Notes under the pieces: model-generated
Told to the model about the DNA's origin: nothing
Databases searched by the model: none
The model's input: the letters and a program-made list of their open reading frames with translations, nothing else
Made by a program: the position numbers and the translations under genes
Source: Bordetella pertussis 18323
GTDB taxonomy: Bacteria; Pseudomonadota; Gammaproteobacteria; Burkholderiales; Burkholderiaceae_B
Reading direction: 5' to 3'
Assembly (NCBI RefSeq): GCF_000306945.1
Contig: NC_018518.1
Coordinates: 1,364,001 to 1,428,000 of the forward strand
Length of the DNA stretch: 64,000 nucleotides
Shown: positions 46,145-56,082 of the stretch, in pieces
Numbering within the stretch: the stretch's first letter is position 1
Layout of the letters: each line of letters opens with the position of its first letter

Positions 46145-47365
46145 GTGGACTTTGAACCCTGGTGGCTGATATTCGTGCCGGTGCTGTTTGCGCTGGGCTG
46201 GCTGGCGGCGCGCTTTGACTTCCGGCAGATGCTGCGCGAGACGCGCACGTTGCCCGATTCGTACTTCCGCGGCCTGAACTTCCTGCTCAACGAGCAACCC
46301 GACCGGGCGATCGACGCGTTCGTCGAGGTCGCCAAGCTGGATCCCGAAACCACCGAGCTGCACTTCGCCCTGGGCAGTCTGTTTCGCCGGCGCGGCGAAA
46401 TGGAGCGCGCCATCCGCGTGCACCAGAGCCTACTGAGCCGCTCCGACCTGCCGGTGGCCGAGCGCGAGCACGCACAGCACGAACTGGCGCAGGATTTCCT
46501 GAAGGCCGGCATGCTGGACCGCGCCGAAGGGGCGTTCGAGCAGCTCAAGGACACCCGCTATGCGCTGCCCGCGCTGCGTTCGCTGATCCGTATCTACGAA
46601 TCCGAGCACGACTGGCCGCGCGCCATCGAGGCGGTCAAGACCTTGCACGGGCTGGTCGACGAGCCCGTGCCGCAGATCGTGCACTACTACTGCGAGCAGG
46701 CGCAGGCCGCGCTGACGGCCAAGCCGGTGGATTTCGACGCCGCCCATGCCGCGCTGGACGCGGCCGACCACGCCGCCGGCATGGTCGAGCGCGGCAACGC
46801 GCCGGCCAAGGCGTCGCTGGTGCGCACCGCCATGTTGCGCGCGCGCCTGGCCGCCCTCGAGAACGATCCCAAGCGCGAACGCCTGTATCTCGAATCCATC
46901 CTCACGCAGGCGCCCGAATTCGCCGGACTGGTGGCCGAGGCCCTGCTGACCAACTACCGGCAGGCCGACCAGGCCGCCGCCGGGTTGGCGATGCTGCAGC
47001 AGCAGTACCAGCGGCACGCCTCGCTGGACCTCTTCAACGTGGTGTTCCGCGAGCTGCGCGTGCAGCAGGGCTCGGCGCCCGCGTGGGCATTCGCGCGCGA
47101 GGCGCTGCGCCATCATCCGTCCCTGCTGGGCCTGGACCGCCTGCTCGAGGCCGAATTGGCCTCGCCCGGCGCGCCCGCCGACGCCGGGCCCGTGACCGGG
47201 GCCGACCTGACCCTGCTGCGCAGCCTCATCCATAAACATACCCAGCGCCTGGATCGCTATGCCTGCCGCAGTTGCGGCTTCCAGGCGCGCCGCTTTTACT
47301 GGCAGTGCCCCGGTTGCAATTCCTGGGAAACCTACGCGCCGCGCCGCCTGGAAGAACTCGAATGA
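46145..47365 (+). CDS. lapB: LPS assembly protein LapB (TPR repeats plus rubredoxin-like domain)
   Basis: A 406-residue YciM/LapB protein. A single N-terminal membrane anchor (WWLIFVPVLFALGWLAARF) is followed by TPR repeats (for example PDSYFRGLNFLLNEQPDRAIDAFVEVAKLDPE) and a C-terminal zinc/iron knuckle CRSCGFQA...WQCPGCNSW. In E. coli LapB promotes FtsH-dependent LpxC turnover, setting LPS levels. GTG start. Its stop overlaps the hldA start. Confidence 0.94.
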   Translation: MDFEPWWLIFVPVLFALGWLAARFDFRQMLRETRTLPDSYFRGLNFLLNEQPDRAIDAFVEVAKLDPETTELHFALGSLFRRRGEMERAIRVHQSLLSRSDLPVAEREHAQHELAQDFLKAGMLDRAEGAFEQLKDTRYALPALRSLIRIYESEHDWPRAIEAVKTLHGLVDEPVPQIVHYYCEQAQAALTAKPVDFDAAHAALDAADHAAGMVERGNAPAKASLVRTAMLRARLAALENDPKRERLYLESILTQAPEFAGLVAEALLTNYRQADQAAAGLAMLQQQYQRHASLDLFNVVFRELRVQQGSAPAWAFAREALRHHPSLLGLDRLLEAELASPGAPADAGPVTGADLTLLRSLIHKHTQRLDRYACRSCGFQARRFYWQCPGCNSWETYAPRRLEELE

Positions 47366-48303
47366 ATCAATACCCCGCTGAACGCATCGCCCGCGCCCGC
47401 GTGCTGGTCGTGGGCGACGTCATGCTCGACCGCTACTGGTTCGGCGAAGTCGACCGGATTTCGCCGGAAGCTCCGGTGCCCGTGGTGCGCGTGGCGCGCC
47501 GCGAAGACCGCCTGGGCGGCGCCGCCAACGTGGCGCGCAACGTGGCCGCGCTGGGCGCCCAGGTGACGCTGATCGGGGTGGTCGGCGCCGATGAGGTCGG
47601 CCTCCGCATCGAGCGCATGGCAGCCGAAGAGGGCGTGCGCACCGACCTGGTATCCGACACCGAACACCCGACCACGCTGAAGATGCGCGTGCTCGGCCGC
47701 CAGCAGCAGCTGCTGCGGGTGGATTTCGAGCAGCATCCCGAGCCGGCCGCACTCGACGGCATCAGCGCCGCCGTGGCGCGGCAGCTGGCGCAGCACGATA
47801 TCGTGGTGCTGTCCGATTACGCCAAGGGCGTGCTGGACCGGGTCGAATCCATCATCGCCGCCGCCGTCGGCCACAGCCTGCCGGTGCTGGTCGACCCCAA
47901 GGGCGACCACTACGAGCGCTATCGCGGCGCCACGCTGGTCACGCCCAACCGGGCCGAAATGCGCGAGGCGGTCGGGCGCTGGAAAACCGAGGACGAACTG
48001 GCCGAGCGCGCCCAGCGGCTGCGCCTCGACCTGGACCTGGAGGCCTTGCTCGTGACGCGGTCCGAGCAGGGCATGACCCTCTTTACCGACGCGGGGCGCG
48101 ACCATGCCGACGCCGCCGCGCACGAAGTCTATGATGTATCGGGCGCCGGCGATACCGTGCTGGCGACCCTGGCCGTCATGCGCGCGGTGGGACTGTCCTG
48201 GGGCGACGCGATGCGCTGGGCCAACCGGGCCGGCGGCATCGTGGTCGGCAAGCTGGGCACGTCGGTGGTGACCGCCGCAGAACTTGCAGGAGAATCAACA
48301 TGA
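47362..48303 (+). CDS. hldA: D-glycero-beta-D-manno-heptose-7-phosphate kinase
   Basis: A 313-residue PfkB/ribokinase-fold enzyme equal to the kinase half of E. coli HldE (RfaE). Motifs: [43 protein letters not shown], and the ATP/anion hole [14 protein letters not shown] near the C terminus. The nucleotidyltransferase half is absent, so a separate hldC would be needed. Overlaps lapB at the start and hldD at the end. Confidence 0.94.
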   Translation: MNQYPAERIARARVLVVGDVMLDRYWFGEVDRISPEAPVPVVRVARREDRLGGAANVARNVAALGAQVTLIGVVGADEVGLRIERMAAEEGVRTDLVSDTEHPTTLKMRVLGRQQQLLRVDFEQHPEPAALDGISAAVARQLAQHDIVVLSDYAKGVLDRVESIIAAAVGHSLPVLVDPKGDHYERYRGATLVTPNRAEMREAVGRWKTEDELAERAQRLRLDLDLEALLVTRSEQGMTLFTDAGRDHADAAAHEVYDVSGAGDTVLATLAVMRAVGLSWGDAMRWANRAGGIVVGKLGTSVVTAAELAGEST

Positions 48304-49289
48304 TCGTGGTGACCGGCGCGGCCGGCTTTATCGGCAGCAATCTGGTGCGCGGCCTGAACCGGCGCGGCATCCAGGACATCATCGCCGTCGACGACCTGAC
48401 CGACGGCGACAAATTCCGCAACCTCGTCGATTGCAGCATCGCCGACTATCTCGACAAGGACGAGTTCCGCGAACGCGTGCGCGGCGGCAACCTGCCGGCC
48501 TTGCGTGCCGTGCTGCACCAGGGCGCCTGCTCGGACACCACCGAGCGCAACGGCCGCTACATGCTGGACAACAACTACCGCGTCACGCTGGAACTGTTCG
48601 AGTACTGCCAGGCCGAGCGCGTGCCGTTCCTGTACGCCTCGTCGGCCGCAGTCTACGGCGGTTCGTCGGTGTATGTGGAAGACCCGGCCAACGAGCATCC
48701 GCTCAATGTGTACGGCTATTCCAAGCTGCTGTTCGACCAGGTGCTGCGCACGCGCATGGACAGCCTGACCGCCCAGGTGGTGGGGCTGCGCTATTTCAAC
48801 GTGTACGGGCCGCACGAGCAGCACAAGGGCCGCATGGCTTCGGTGGCCTTCCACAACATGAACCAGTTCCTGGCCGAAGGCCATGTGCGCCTGTTCGCCG
48901 GCTGGGATGGCTACGAGGACGGCGGGCAGAGCCGCGATTTCATTTCGGTCGAAGACGTGGTGGCGGTCAATCTGCATTTCCTCGACAACCCTGACCAGTC
49001 GGGCGTTTTCAACTGCGGCACCGGGCGCGCCCAGCCGTTCAACGACGTGGCCGCGGCGGTGGTCAATACCCTGCGCGCCGAACGCGGCGAGGCGGCGCTG
49101 CCGCTGGCCGAACTGGTCAAGAAGGGCCTGCTGCGCTATATCCCGTTCCCGGACGATCTGAAAGGGCGCTACCAGAGCTACACCCAGGCCGACGTCAGCC
49201 GGCTGCGGGCGACCGGCTTCAGCGCGCCGATGCGCGATGTACAGACTGGCGTATCGGAATACGTGCGCTATTGGCGCGTCCTGAAGTAG
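48300..49289 (+). CDS. hldD: ADP-L-glycero-D-manno-heptose-6-epimerase
   Basis: A 329-residue short-chain epimerase. Rossmann motif [20 protein letters not shown], the [10 protein letters not shown] segment, and the YxxxK catalytic pair in [34 protein letters not shown] is family-specific. It completes the LPS inner-core heptose precursor. Overlaps the kinase gene by ATGA, so lapB-hldA-hldD are coupled. Confidence 0.96.
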   Translation: MIVVTGAAGFIGSNLVRGLNRRGIQDIIAVDDLTDGDKFRNLVDCSIADYLDKDEFRERVRGGNLPALRAVLHQGACSDTTERNGRYMLDNNYRVTLELFEYCQAERVPFLYASSAAVYGGSSVYVEDPANEHPLNVYGYSKLLFDQVLRTRMDSLTAQVVGLRYFNVYGPHEQHKGRMASVAFHNMNQFLAEGHVRLFAGWDGYEDGGQSRDFISVEDVVAVNLHFLDNPDQSGVFNCGTGRAQPFNDVAAAVVNTLRAERGEAALPLAELVKKGLLRYIPFPDDLKGRYQSYTQADVSRLRATGFSAPMRDVQTGVSEYVRYWRVLK

Positions 49290-49419
49290 CGGATTTGCCC
49301 CGGGTAATTGCCCGGGTGGATGTTTGCGTGCACCGCCGGCCCCGGCGTTCGCCAGGGTGGGCAAGATGGCTGCGGGGCGGATCGACCGGTTCGTCCGACA
49401 GGCATCCAAGGAGCACAGC

Positions 49420-49908
49420 ATGAATCCGTTTCTGCACGATCCCGTGGCGCGTTGCGCAAACGCTCCCGCTTGGCCGCTGGTGGGCCGCGGCCGGCCATGG
49501 CGGCCGCGGCCGCCCGGCGCCGCGGCGCGCGCGCCGGCGGGCAAGGCGCCGGTCGGGCGCAAGCCGGCAAGCGAGCCGCTGGCGCGCTGGCTGGTGATGG
49601 CCGGTTGCGCGCTGGCCGCCGCGCCGGCCCACGCGCTGGACGTCAACACCGCCACCGTCGACCAGCTCGAAACCGTGCGCGGCGTGGGGCCGCGCACGGC
49701 CCGGGTCATCATCGAAGAGCGCCAGCGGGGAGGCCGCTTCCTGTCGCTCGAAGACCTGTCCGAGCGGGTCAGCGGCATCGGCCACAAGAAAATGCAATCC
49801 TTGCAGGCCGCCGGCCTGACGGCCGGCCCGGCTGCGCCGGCCGCGGGCGCCAGGCCCGAGGCCAGGCCGGCGGGAGGGCCGCGCGCCAAGGCGGCTGCCG
49901 GCCGCTAG
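49420..49908 (+). CDS. ComEA-like helix-hairpin-helix DNA-binding protein
   Basis: A 162-residue protein. After a long Pro/Ala/Arg-rich N terminus and a hydrophobic segment (LARWLVMAGCALAAAPAHA), the HhH pair follows: DVNTATVDQLETVRGVGPRTARVII and LSERVSGIGHKKMQSL. The C terminus is Ala/Pro-rich. ComEA binds transforming DNA; here competence is not otherwise evident. The stop codon TAG is part of the CTAG in which IS481 copy 3 inserted, so its protein is not altered. Confidence 0.8.
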   Translation: MNPFLHDPVARCANAPAWPLVGRGRPWRPRPPGAAARAPAGKAPVGRKPASEPLARWLVMAGCALAAAPAHALDVNTATVDQLETVRGVGPRTARVIIEERQRGGRFLSLEDLSERVSGIGHKKMQSLQAAGLTAGPAAPAAGARPEARPAGGPRAKAAAGR

Positions 49909-49909
49909 C

Positions 49910-50952
49910 TGTGAAGATTCAATAGGTTGTATGCATGGTTCATCCGAACCGGATTTGAGAAACTGGAAATCGCCAACTCCCCAGTTCACTCAAGGAGCCC
50001 GGCCGGATGAACACCCATAAGCATGCCCGATTGACCTTCCTACGTCGACTCGAAATGGTCCAGCAATTGATCGCCCATCAAGTTTGTGTGCCTGAAGCGG
50101 CCCGCGCCTATGGGGTCACCGCGCCGACTGTGCGCAAATGGCTGGGCCGCTTCCTGGCTCAGGGCCAGGCGGGCTTGGCCGATGCGTCCTCGCGCCCGAC
50201 GGTCTCGCCCCGAGCGATTGCGCCGGCCAAGGCGCTGGCTATCGTGGAGCTGCGCCGCAAGCGGCTGACCCAAGCGCGCATCGCCCAGGCGCTGGGCGTG
50301 TCAGCCAGCACCGTCAGCCGCGTCCTGGCCCGCGCCGGTCTGTCGCACCTGGCCGACCTGGAGCCGGCCGAGCCGGTGGTGCGCTACGAGCATCAGGCCC
50401 CCGGCGATCTGCTGCACATCGACATCAAGAAGCTGGGACGTATCCAGCGCCCTGGCCACCGGGTCACGGGCAACCGACGCGATACCGTTGAGGGGGCCGG
50501 CTGGGACTTCGTCTTCGTGGCCATCGATGACCACGCCCGCGTGGCCTTCACCGACATCCACCCCGACGAGCGCTTCCCCAGCGCCGTCCAGTTCCTCAAG
50601 GACGCAGTGGCCTACTACCAGCGCCTGGGCGTGACCATCCAGCGCTTGCTCACCGACAATGGCTCGGCCTTTCGCAGCCGCGCCTTCGCCGCGCTGTGCC
50701 ATGAGCTGGGCATCAAGCACCGCTTTACCCGACCTTACCGCCCACAGACCAATGGCAAGGCCGAACGCTTCATCCAGTCGGCCTTGCGTGAGTGGGCTTA
50801 CGCTCACACCTACCAGAACTCCCAACACCGAGCCGATGCCATGAAATCCTGGCTACACCACTACAACTGGCATCGACCCCACCAAGGCATCGGGCGCGCT
50901 GTACCCATCTCCAGACTCAACCTGGACGAATACAACCTATTGACAGTTCACA
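49910..50952 (+). mobile_element. IS481, copy 3
   Basis: A 1,043-bp copy with a perfect 6-bp duplication GCTAGC on both sides (49904-49909 and 50953-50958), showing a simple insertion. Its leader differs from copies 1 and 2 at two bases near 49975. It separates the ComEA-like gene from cysM. Confidence 0.98.
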
Positions 50953-50957
50953 GCTAG
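50007..50957 (+). CDS. IS481 transposase, copy 3
   Basis: 316 residues, intact D139/D217/E253, identical to copy 1 except for the final residue (Ser), which together with the stop TAG is contributed by the duplicated target site. Confidence 0.96.
   Translation: MNTHKHARLTFLRRLEMVQQLIAHQVCVPEAARAYGVTAPTVRKWLGRFLAQGQAGLADASSRPTVSPRAIAPAKALAIVELRRKRLTQARIAQALGVSASTVSRVLARAGLSHLADLEPAEPVVRYEHQAPGDLLHIDIKKLGRIQRPGHRVTGNRRDTVEGAGWDFVFVAIDDHARVAFTDIHPDERFPSAVQFLKDAVAYYQRLGVTIQRLLTDNGSAFRSRAFAALCHELGIKHRFTRPYRPQTNGKAERFIQSALREWAYAHTYQNSQHRADAMKSWLHHYNWHRPHQGIGRAVPISRLNLDEYNLLTVHS
50940..50945 (+). promoter_or_regulatory. Outward -35-like hexamer TTGACA in the IS481 right end
   Basis: The right inverted repeat carries a perfect TTGACA pointing out of the element, 93 bp before the cysM start. 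The -10 would have to lie in flanking DNA; at the ideal distance no good hexamer is seen here, though TATTAT occurs at 51026-51031. IS481 is known to supply a promoter to katA in B. pertussis, so outward transcription is plausible. Confidence 0.35.
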
Positions 50958-51037
50958 CTTGGCCGGCGGCGCGGGAGTCCCTGGCGCCAGCGCGGCTAAA
51001 CCGCCTCGGCCGATCCGGGGCGGTTATTATCGGCGGC

Positions 51038-51949
51038 ATGAGCACTCCTACCTACCCCACTATCGAGCAAACCGTCGGCAATACGCCGCTCGTGCGCCTG
51101 CAGCGCATTCCCGGCGCGGCCGGGCAGGCGCGCGGCAACGTGATCCTGGCCAAGCTGGAGGGCAACAACCCTGCCGGCTCGGTCAAGGACCGTCCTGCCC
51201 TGTCCATGATCCTGCGCGCCGAAGAGCGCGGCGAAATCCATCCGGGCGATACCCTGATCGAGGCCACCAGCGGCAATACCGGCATCGCGCTGGCCATGAC
51301 GGCGGCCATGCGCGGGTACCGGATGGTCCTCATCATGCCCGACAACCTGTCGCTCGAGCGGCGGGCCGCCATGACCGCCTATGGCGCCGAACTGATCCTC
51401 ACGCCCGCCGCCAAGGGCGGCATGGAATACGCCCGCGACCTGGCCACGGCGATGCAGGCCGAAGGCAAGGGCAAGGTGCTGGACCAATTCGGCAACCCCG
51501 ACAACCCGCGCGCCCATATCGAGGGCACCGGTCCGGAAATCTGGAACCAGACGGATGGCCGTGTCACGCATTTCGTCAGCGCGATGGGCACCACCGGCAC
51601 CATCATGGGCGTGTCCACCTACCTGAAGTCGCGCAACGCGGCGGTGCAGGTGGTCGGCGCGCAGCCGGCCGAAGGCTCGCAGATCCCGGGCATCCGCAAA
51701 TGGCCCGAGGCCTACATGCCGAAGATCTTCGACCGTGCGCTGGTCGATGCCTATGAGTCCATCGCGCAGGCCGAGGAGGAGACCATGGCGCGCCGGCTGG
51801 CCGCCGAAGAGGGCATATTCGCCGGCATTTCGTCGGCGGGCGCCCTGGTGGCGGCGTTGCGCGTGGCCGAGCGGGTCGAGAACGCCACCATCGTCTTCAT
51901 CGTCTGCGACCGCGGCGACCGCTACCTGTCGACCGGCGTCTTCAACTGA
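51038..51949 (+). CDS. cysM: Cysteine synthase B (O-acetylserine sulfhydrylase)
   Basis: A 303-residue PLP enzyme. The PLP lysine is in NNPAGSVKDRPALSM, with EATSGNTGIALAMTAAMRGY and the phosphate loop GTTGTIMGVSTYL. The NPAGSVKDR form and length fit CysM, which can also use thiosulfate, relevant given the broken sulfate uptake genes later in the window. It now lies 86 bp downstream of IS481 copy 3, whose insertion may have changed its promoter. Confidence 0.92.
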   Translation: MSTPTYPTIEQTVGNTPLVRLQRIPGAAGQARGNVILAKLEGNNPAGSVKDRPALSMILRAEERGEIHPGDTLIEATSGNTGIALAMTAAMRGYRMVLIMPDNLSLERRAAMTAYGAELILTPAAKGGMEYARDLATAMQAEGKGKVLDQFGNPDNPRAHIEGTGPEIWNQTDGRVTHFVSAMGTTGTIMGVSTYLKSRNAAVQVVGAQPAEGSQIPGIRKWPEAYMPKIFDRALVDAYESIAQAEEETMARRLAAEEGIFAGISSAGALVAALRVAERVENATIVFIVCDRGDRYLSTGVFN

Positions 51950-52009
51950 CGCAGGGCCGGCCGGGCGCGGCGCCCGCCTGCGTGGCGGGCCGCGCCGCGG
52001 CACGGGGCA

Positions 52010-53155
52010 TCAATAGCCCGTGCGGGCCTGCAGTTCGGCCGCCAGGTCGGCCACCGCCGTGGCATAGAAGTAGCTGCGGTTGTATTGCGTCAGGGCAAAG
52101 AAATTGGGCGTGGCGGTACGGTATTGCACGGTGCCGCGCGCTTCCTCGACCAGGTCCACGATGCCCATGGGGTGCTCCTGCCAGGCGCCGCGTCCGGCGC
52201 CCGCCGCCGGGCGCGCGCCGGCGGCCTGCAGGCCGTTCCAGTCCAGCGTCGGCGTAAGGCCGCCGGCCACCAGCGGCGCCGGATCGGCCGGCAGCGCGAC
52301 CGGCGCGAACACCGGCAGGCCGCGCTGCCAGCCATGTTCGACCAGGAAGTTGCCCACCGACATGACCGCGTCCGCGACGCTGTTGGTCAGGTCGATGTGG
52401 CCGTCGTCATCGCCATCGACCGCATAGCGCATGATGCTGCCGGGCATGAATTGCGGCATGCCGATGGCGCCGGCGTACGAGCCGCGCGTCTCGGGGTCCA
52501 GCTTGTCCTGCAGCGCCAGGGTGATGAAGTCGCCGAGCTGGCCGCGGAACATGTCGGCGCGCTCGGGCTTGGCGGGATCGAGGTAGTCGAATGCCAGCGT
52601 CGCCAGGGCGTCGACCACGCGGAAGTTGCCCACGTTGCGGCCATACAGGGTTTCCACGCCGATGATGGAGGCGATGATCGAGGCCGGCACGCCGTAGCGC
52701 TGGGCGGCGCGGTTGAGCAGGTCCTGGTTGGCGTTCCAGAATTCCACGCCCCAGGCGATGCGCTTGGGTTCGACGAAACGCCCGCGATAGGTCAGCCAGC
52801 TGCGCCAGATTTTCTTGCCCGACGCGCCGGACGGGGCGATGAGGCGGGCGACGGTCGCGTTGTAGCGCGTGCTTTCCAGGCTGGCCAGCACTTGCGGCAG
52901 GGGCAGCTCGCGCTGCGCCGCCAGCTGTTCGGCGAAGGCGCGGACGTCGGGCCGCAGTTCGCCGGTCGGCGTCAGCGTGGCGGGGCCTTCGTCGCTCGAT
53001 ACGGGTTTGTCCGGGCCGATGCGGACGCGGTCGGCCTGGCCTGTGGCGGCCTGCGCGGGAAGATGCTGGGCTTGGGGTGTTTGGCTGGAGGTGGCACAGC
53101 CGGCCAGCAGGGCCGACAGCGTGCCGATTTGCAGGAATCGCCGACAGTTGAACAT
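52010..53155 (-). CDS. mltB: Membrane-bound lytic murein transglycosylase B-like lipoprotein
   Basis: A 381-residue protein. The lipoprotein signal ends LSALLAGC, so Cys about 18-19 would be lipidated. The SLT-2 fold has the catalytic glutamate in IIGVETLYGRNVGNFRV and the cleft motifs LGDFITLALQ and GAIGMPQFMPGSIMRYA. It degrades peptidoglycan with 1,6-anhydro product formation. The start at 53155 gives the lipobox; a longer frame upstream has no support. It is divergent from the deacetylase gene. Confidence 0.92.
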   Translation of the reverse strand: MFNCRRFLQIGTLSALLAGCATSSQTPQAQHLPAQAATGQADRVRIGPDKPVSSDEGPATLTPTGELRPDVRAFAEQLAAQRELPLPQVLASLESTRYNATVARLIAPSGASGKKIWRSWLTYRGRFVEPKRIAWGVEFWNANQDLLNRAAQRYGVPASIIASIIGVETLYGRNVGNFRVVDALATLAFDYLDPAKPERADMFRGQLGDFITLALQDKLDPETRGSYAGAIGMPQFMPGSIMRYAVDGDDDGHIDLTNSVADAVMSVGNFLVEHGWQRGLPVFAPVALPADPAPLVAGGLTPTLDWNGLQAAGARPAAGAGRGAWQEHPMGIVDLVEEARGTVQYRTATPNFFALTQYNRSYFYATAVADLAAELQARTGY

Positions 53156-53165
53156 AATCTTCCTT

Positions 53166-54089
53166 ATGGAGACTATGTATCTTACCCACCCGTCATGCCG
53201 CTTGCATGAAATGGGCGACTGGCATCCCGAGAGCCCGCAGAGGCTCGATGCCATTTCCGATCAATTGCTGGCCAGCGGCCTGCTGCCCTACCTGCAGGAG
53301 CGGCAGGCGCCGGAAGCCTCGCGCGCCGACATCCTGAGGGTGCATACGCCGGCCTACCTGGACAGCCTGCGCGCGCACCAGCCCGAGCACGGCTATTACG
53401 CGATAGACGCCGACACGTCGATGAACCGCCACACCTACGAGGCGGCGCTGCGCGCCGCCGGCGCCGGAGTGGCGGCGGTCGACGCGGTGCTGGGCGGCGA
53501 GGCCATTACGGCATTCTGCTCGGTGCGTCCGCCCGGCCACCATGCCGAGCGCGACCACGCCATGGGATTCTGCTTCCTGAACAATGTCGCGATCGCGGCC
53601 CGCCACGCCCTGGACTTCCATGGCTTGCAGCGGGTGGCGCTGGTGGATTTCGACGTCCACCATGGCAATGGCACCGAACATGCCTTCGCGGGCGATCCGC
53701 GGGTGCTGATGTGCAGCTTCTTCCAGCACCCGTTCTTCCCCAACAGCGGCGCCGACGATCCGGCGCCCAATATGCTGAATGTGCCGGTGGCGGCCTACAC
53801 CGGCGGCGCGTCGATACGGACGATCGTGCGCGAGCAGTGGCTGCCGCGGCTGCACGCGCATCGCCCCGAACTGATCCTGATCTCGGCCGGTTTCGACGCC
53901 CATCGCGAGGACGATATGGCCCAGATGGGCCTGGTCGAGGCCGATTACGCCTGGATCACCGACCGCCTGGTCGAGGTTGCCGACCAGCACTGCCAGGGCC
54001 GTATCGTCAGCACCCTGGAGGGCGGTTACAACTTGTCAGCCTTGGGCCGCAGCGTGGTCGCGCATATACGATCCCTGTCGAAGCTGTAG
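53166..54089 (+). CDS. Histone-deacetylase-family metal hydrolase
   Basis: A 307-residue HDAC-like amidohydrolase. Zinc and charge-relay residues are present: [40 protein letters not shown] and the transition-state tyrosine in LEGGYNL. Bacterial members act on acetylated polyamines or other acetyl amides; the substrate is unknown. METMYL begins at 53166; a second ATG at 53175 is possible. Confidence 0.9.
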   Translation: METMYLTHPSCRLHEMGDWHPESPQRLDAISDQLLASGLLPYLQERQAPEASRADILRVHTPAYLDSLRAHQPEHGYYAIDADTSMNRHTYEAALRAAGAGVAAVDAVLGGEAITAFCSVRPPGHHAERDHAMGFCFLNNVAIAARHALDFHGLQRVALVDFDVHHGNGTEHAFAGDPRVLMCSFFQHPFFPNSGADDPAPNMLNVPVAAYTGGASIRTIVREQWLPRLHAHRPELILISAGFDAHREDDMAQMGLVEADYAWITDRLVEVADQHCQGRIVSTLEGGYNLSALGRSVVAHIRSLSKL

Positions 54090-54160
54090 AATCGAGAAAA
54101 AATTGTGCAATGCGGTCCCGGGTTTCGCCGGGTAATTATTGTTATTTTGGAGACTGCTGG

Positions 54161-54910
54161 ATGAAGGTTCTGGTACCAGTCAAGCGCGTGGTCGACTACA
54201 ACGTCAAGGTGCGCGTCAAATCGGATCAAACGGGGGTGGACATCGCCAACGTGAAGATGTCCATGAACCCGTTCGACGAGATAGCGGTCGAGGAGGCCAC
54301 GCGGCTCAAGGAGAAGGGCGCGGTGACGGAGGTGGTGGCGGTTTCTTGCGGCGCCGCACAATGCCAGGAGACGCTACGCACGGCGATGGCGATCGGGGCG
54401 GACCGCGCGGTGCTGGTGCAGACCGACGCGGAGCTGCAGCCGCTGGCGGTGGCCAAGCTGCTCAAGGCGCTGGTGGACAAGGAGCAGCCGCAGCTGGTGA
54501 TTCTGGGCAAGCAGGCGATCGACGACGACGCCAACCAGACGGGGCAGATGCTGGCGGCGCTGCTGGATTGGCCGCAGGCGACGTTTGCGAGCAAGGTGGA
54601 GCTGGGCGATGGTCAGGTGACGGTGACGCGCGAGGTCGATGGGGGGCTGGAGACGCTGTCGCTGAATCTGCCGGCGATCGTGACCACGGACCTGCGGCTG
54701 AACGAGCCGCGCTACGTGACGCTGCCCAACATCATGAAGGCCAAGAAGAAGCCGCTGGAGACGGTGAGCCCGCAGGATCTGGGGGTGGATCCGGCGCCGC
54801 GCCTGAAGACGCTGAAGGTGAGCGAGCCGCCGGCGCGCCAGGCCGGCATCAAGGTGCCTGATGTGGCCACGCTGGTGGACAAACTGAAGAACGAAGCGAA
54901 GGTGGTGTGA
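54161..54910 (+). CDS. etfB: Electron transfer flavoprotein beta subunit
   Basis: A 249-residue Etf[20 protein letters not shown] at the N terminus, [18 protein letters not shown], and the AMP-site region [23 protein letters not shown]. It takes electrons from acyl-CoA dehydrogenases and passes them to ETF-quinone oxidoreductase. Preceded by TTTTGGAGA; stop overlaps the etfA start. Confidence 0.96.
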   Translation: MKVLVPVKRVVDYNVKVRVKSDQTGVDIANVKMSMNPFDEIAVEEATRLKEKGAVTEVVAVSCGAAQCQETLRTAMAIGADRAVLVQTDAELQPLAVAKLLKALVDKEQPQLVILGKQAIDDDANQTGQMLAALLDWPQATFASKVELGDGQVTVTREVDGGLETLSLNLPAIVTTDLRLNEPRYVTLPNIMKAKKKPLETVSPQDLGVDPAPRLKTLKVSEPPARQAGIKVPDVATLVDKLKNEAKVV

Positions 54911-55839
54911 TGACGACGCTGGTAATAGCCGAACACGATAACGCGCAGCTGAAGGGCGCGACGCTGAACACGATCGCCGCGGCATCCAGGCTGGGCGGCG
55001 AGGTGCATGTGCTGGTGGCGGGCTCGGGCGCGCAGGCGGTGGCCGAGCAGGCCGCGCAGGCGGCCAGGGTGTCCAAGGTGCTGCTGGCCGATGCGCCGCA
55101 GCTGGCCGAGGGGCTGGCCGAGAACCTGGCCGCGCAGGTGCTGGCGGTGGCTGGCGGGTACAGCCACATTCTGTTCGCGGCCACGGCCTCGGGCAAGAAC
55201 GTGGCGCCGCGGGTGGCGGCCAAGCTGGATGTGGCGCAGATCTCGGACATCATCGGAGTAGAGTCGGCCGATACGTTCCAGCGGCCGATCTACGCGGGCA
55301 ACGCGATCGCCACGGTGCAGTCGGGCGATGCGGTCAAGGTGATCACGGTGCGCACGACCGGTTTTGACGCGGTGGCCGCGCAGGGCGGGTCGGCGGCGGT
55401 CGAGGCGCTCGATGCGGTGGCCGATTCGGGGCTGTCGCGCTTCGTGGGCCGGGAGGTGGCCAAGAGCGACCGTCCGGAGCTCGCCGGCGCGCGGGTGGTG
55501 GTCTCGGGCGGGCGCGGGCTGGGCAGCGCGGAGAACTTCAAGATCCTGGACCCGCTGGCCGACAAGCTGGGCGCGGCGCTGGGGGCCTCGCGCGCGGCGG
55601 TGGACGCGGGCTACGCGCCCAACGACTGGCAGGTGGGGCAGACGGGCAAGATCGTGGCGCCGCAGCTGTACGTGGCGGTGGGCATCTCCGGAGCGATCCA
55701 GCACCTGGCGGGCATGAAGGACTCCAAGGTCATCGTGGCCATCAACAAGGATCCGGAAGCGCCGATCTTCGGCGTGGCCGACTACGGCCTGGTGGGCGAC
55801 CTGTTCCAGGTCGTGCCCGAACTGACCGGCGCGCTCTGA
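54910..55839 (+). CDS. etfA: Electron transfer flavoprotein alpha subunit
   Basis: A 309-residue EtfA. N-terminal [23 protein letters not shown] and the FAD-binding C-terminal [14 protein letters not shown] and [35 protein letters not shown] are complete. The ATG at 54910 overlaps the etfB stop; a GTG at 54907 is an alternative. A strong terminator follows. Confidence 0.96.
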   Translation: MTTLVIAEHDNAQLKGATLNTIAAASRLGGEVHVLVAGSGAQAVAEQAAQAARVSKVLLADAPQLAEGLAENLAAQVLAVAGGYSHILFAATASGKNVAPRVAAKLDVAQISDIIGVESADTFQRPIYAGNAIATVQSGDAVKVITVRTTGFDAVAAQGGSAAVEALDAVADSGLSRFVGREVAKSDRPELAGARVVVSGGRGLGSAENFKILDPLADKLGAALGASRAAVDAGYAPNDWQVGQTGKIVAPQLYVAVGISGAIQHLAGMKDSKVIVAINKDPEAPIFGVADYGLVGDLFQVVPELTGAL

Positions 55840-55865
55840 GCGGCACGCCGCACGCAGAGAGAAAG

Positions 55866-55893
55866 CCGCGGGCTGTCGCCCGCGGTTTTTTTT
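55866..55893 (+). terminator. Terminator after etfA
   Basis: Perfect 8-bp stem CCGCGGGC / GCCCGCGG with a TGTC loop and eight T residues. Confidence 0.92.
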
Positions 55894-56082
55894 CGGCCAT
55901 GCACGGCATGGGGCCGTCGGCGAGGGCGCTCGCGTGGTTACATCTGCCGCCCGGAATGAGGTTGCCCTGCGTGGCGAGGCCGATTATCGTCGCTTGGCAT
56001 ACTCTACGAAATCCGCCGGCGCGCACCCTGCAAATGCCTGGCCGACCTGACCGCCAGCCCGCATCAAGACTACGGAGACAAA

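Noticed and set aside
49290..49419. Small gene between hldD and the ComEA-like gene
   Set aside because: Only short frames, no ribosome site other than the one for the ComEA-like gene; CCCGGG repeats here look incidental.
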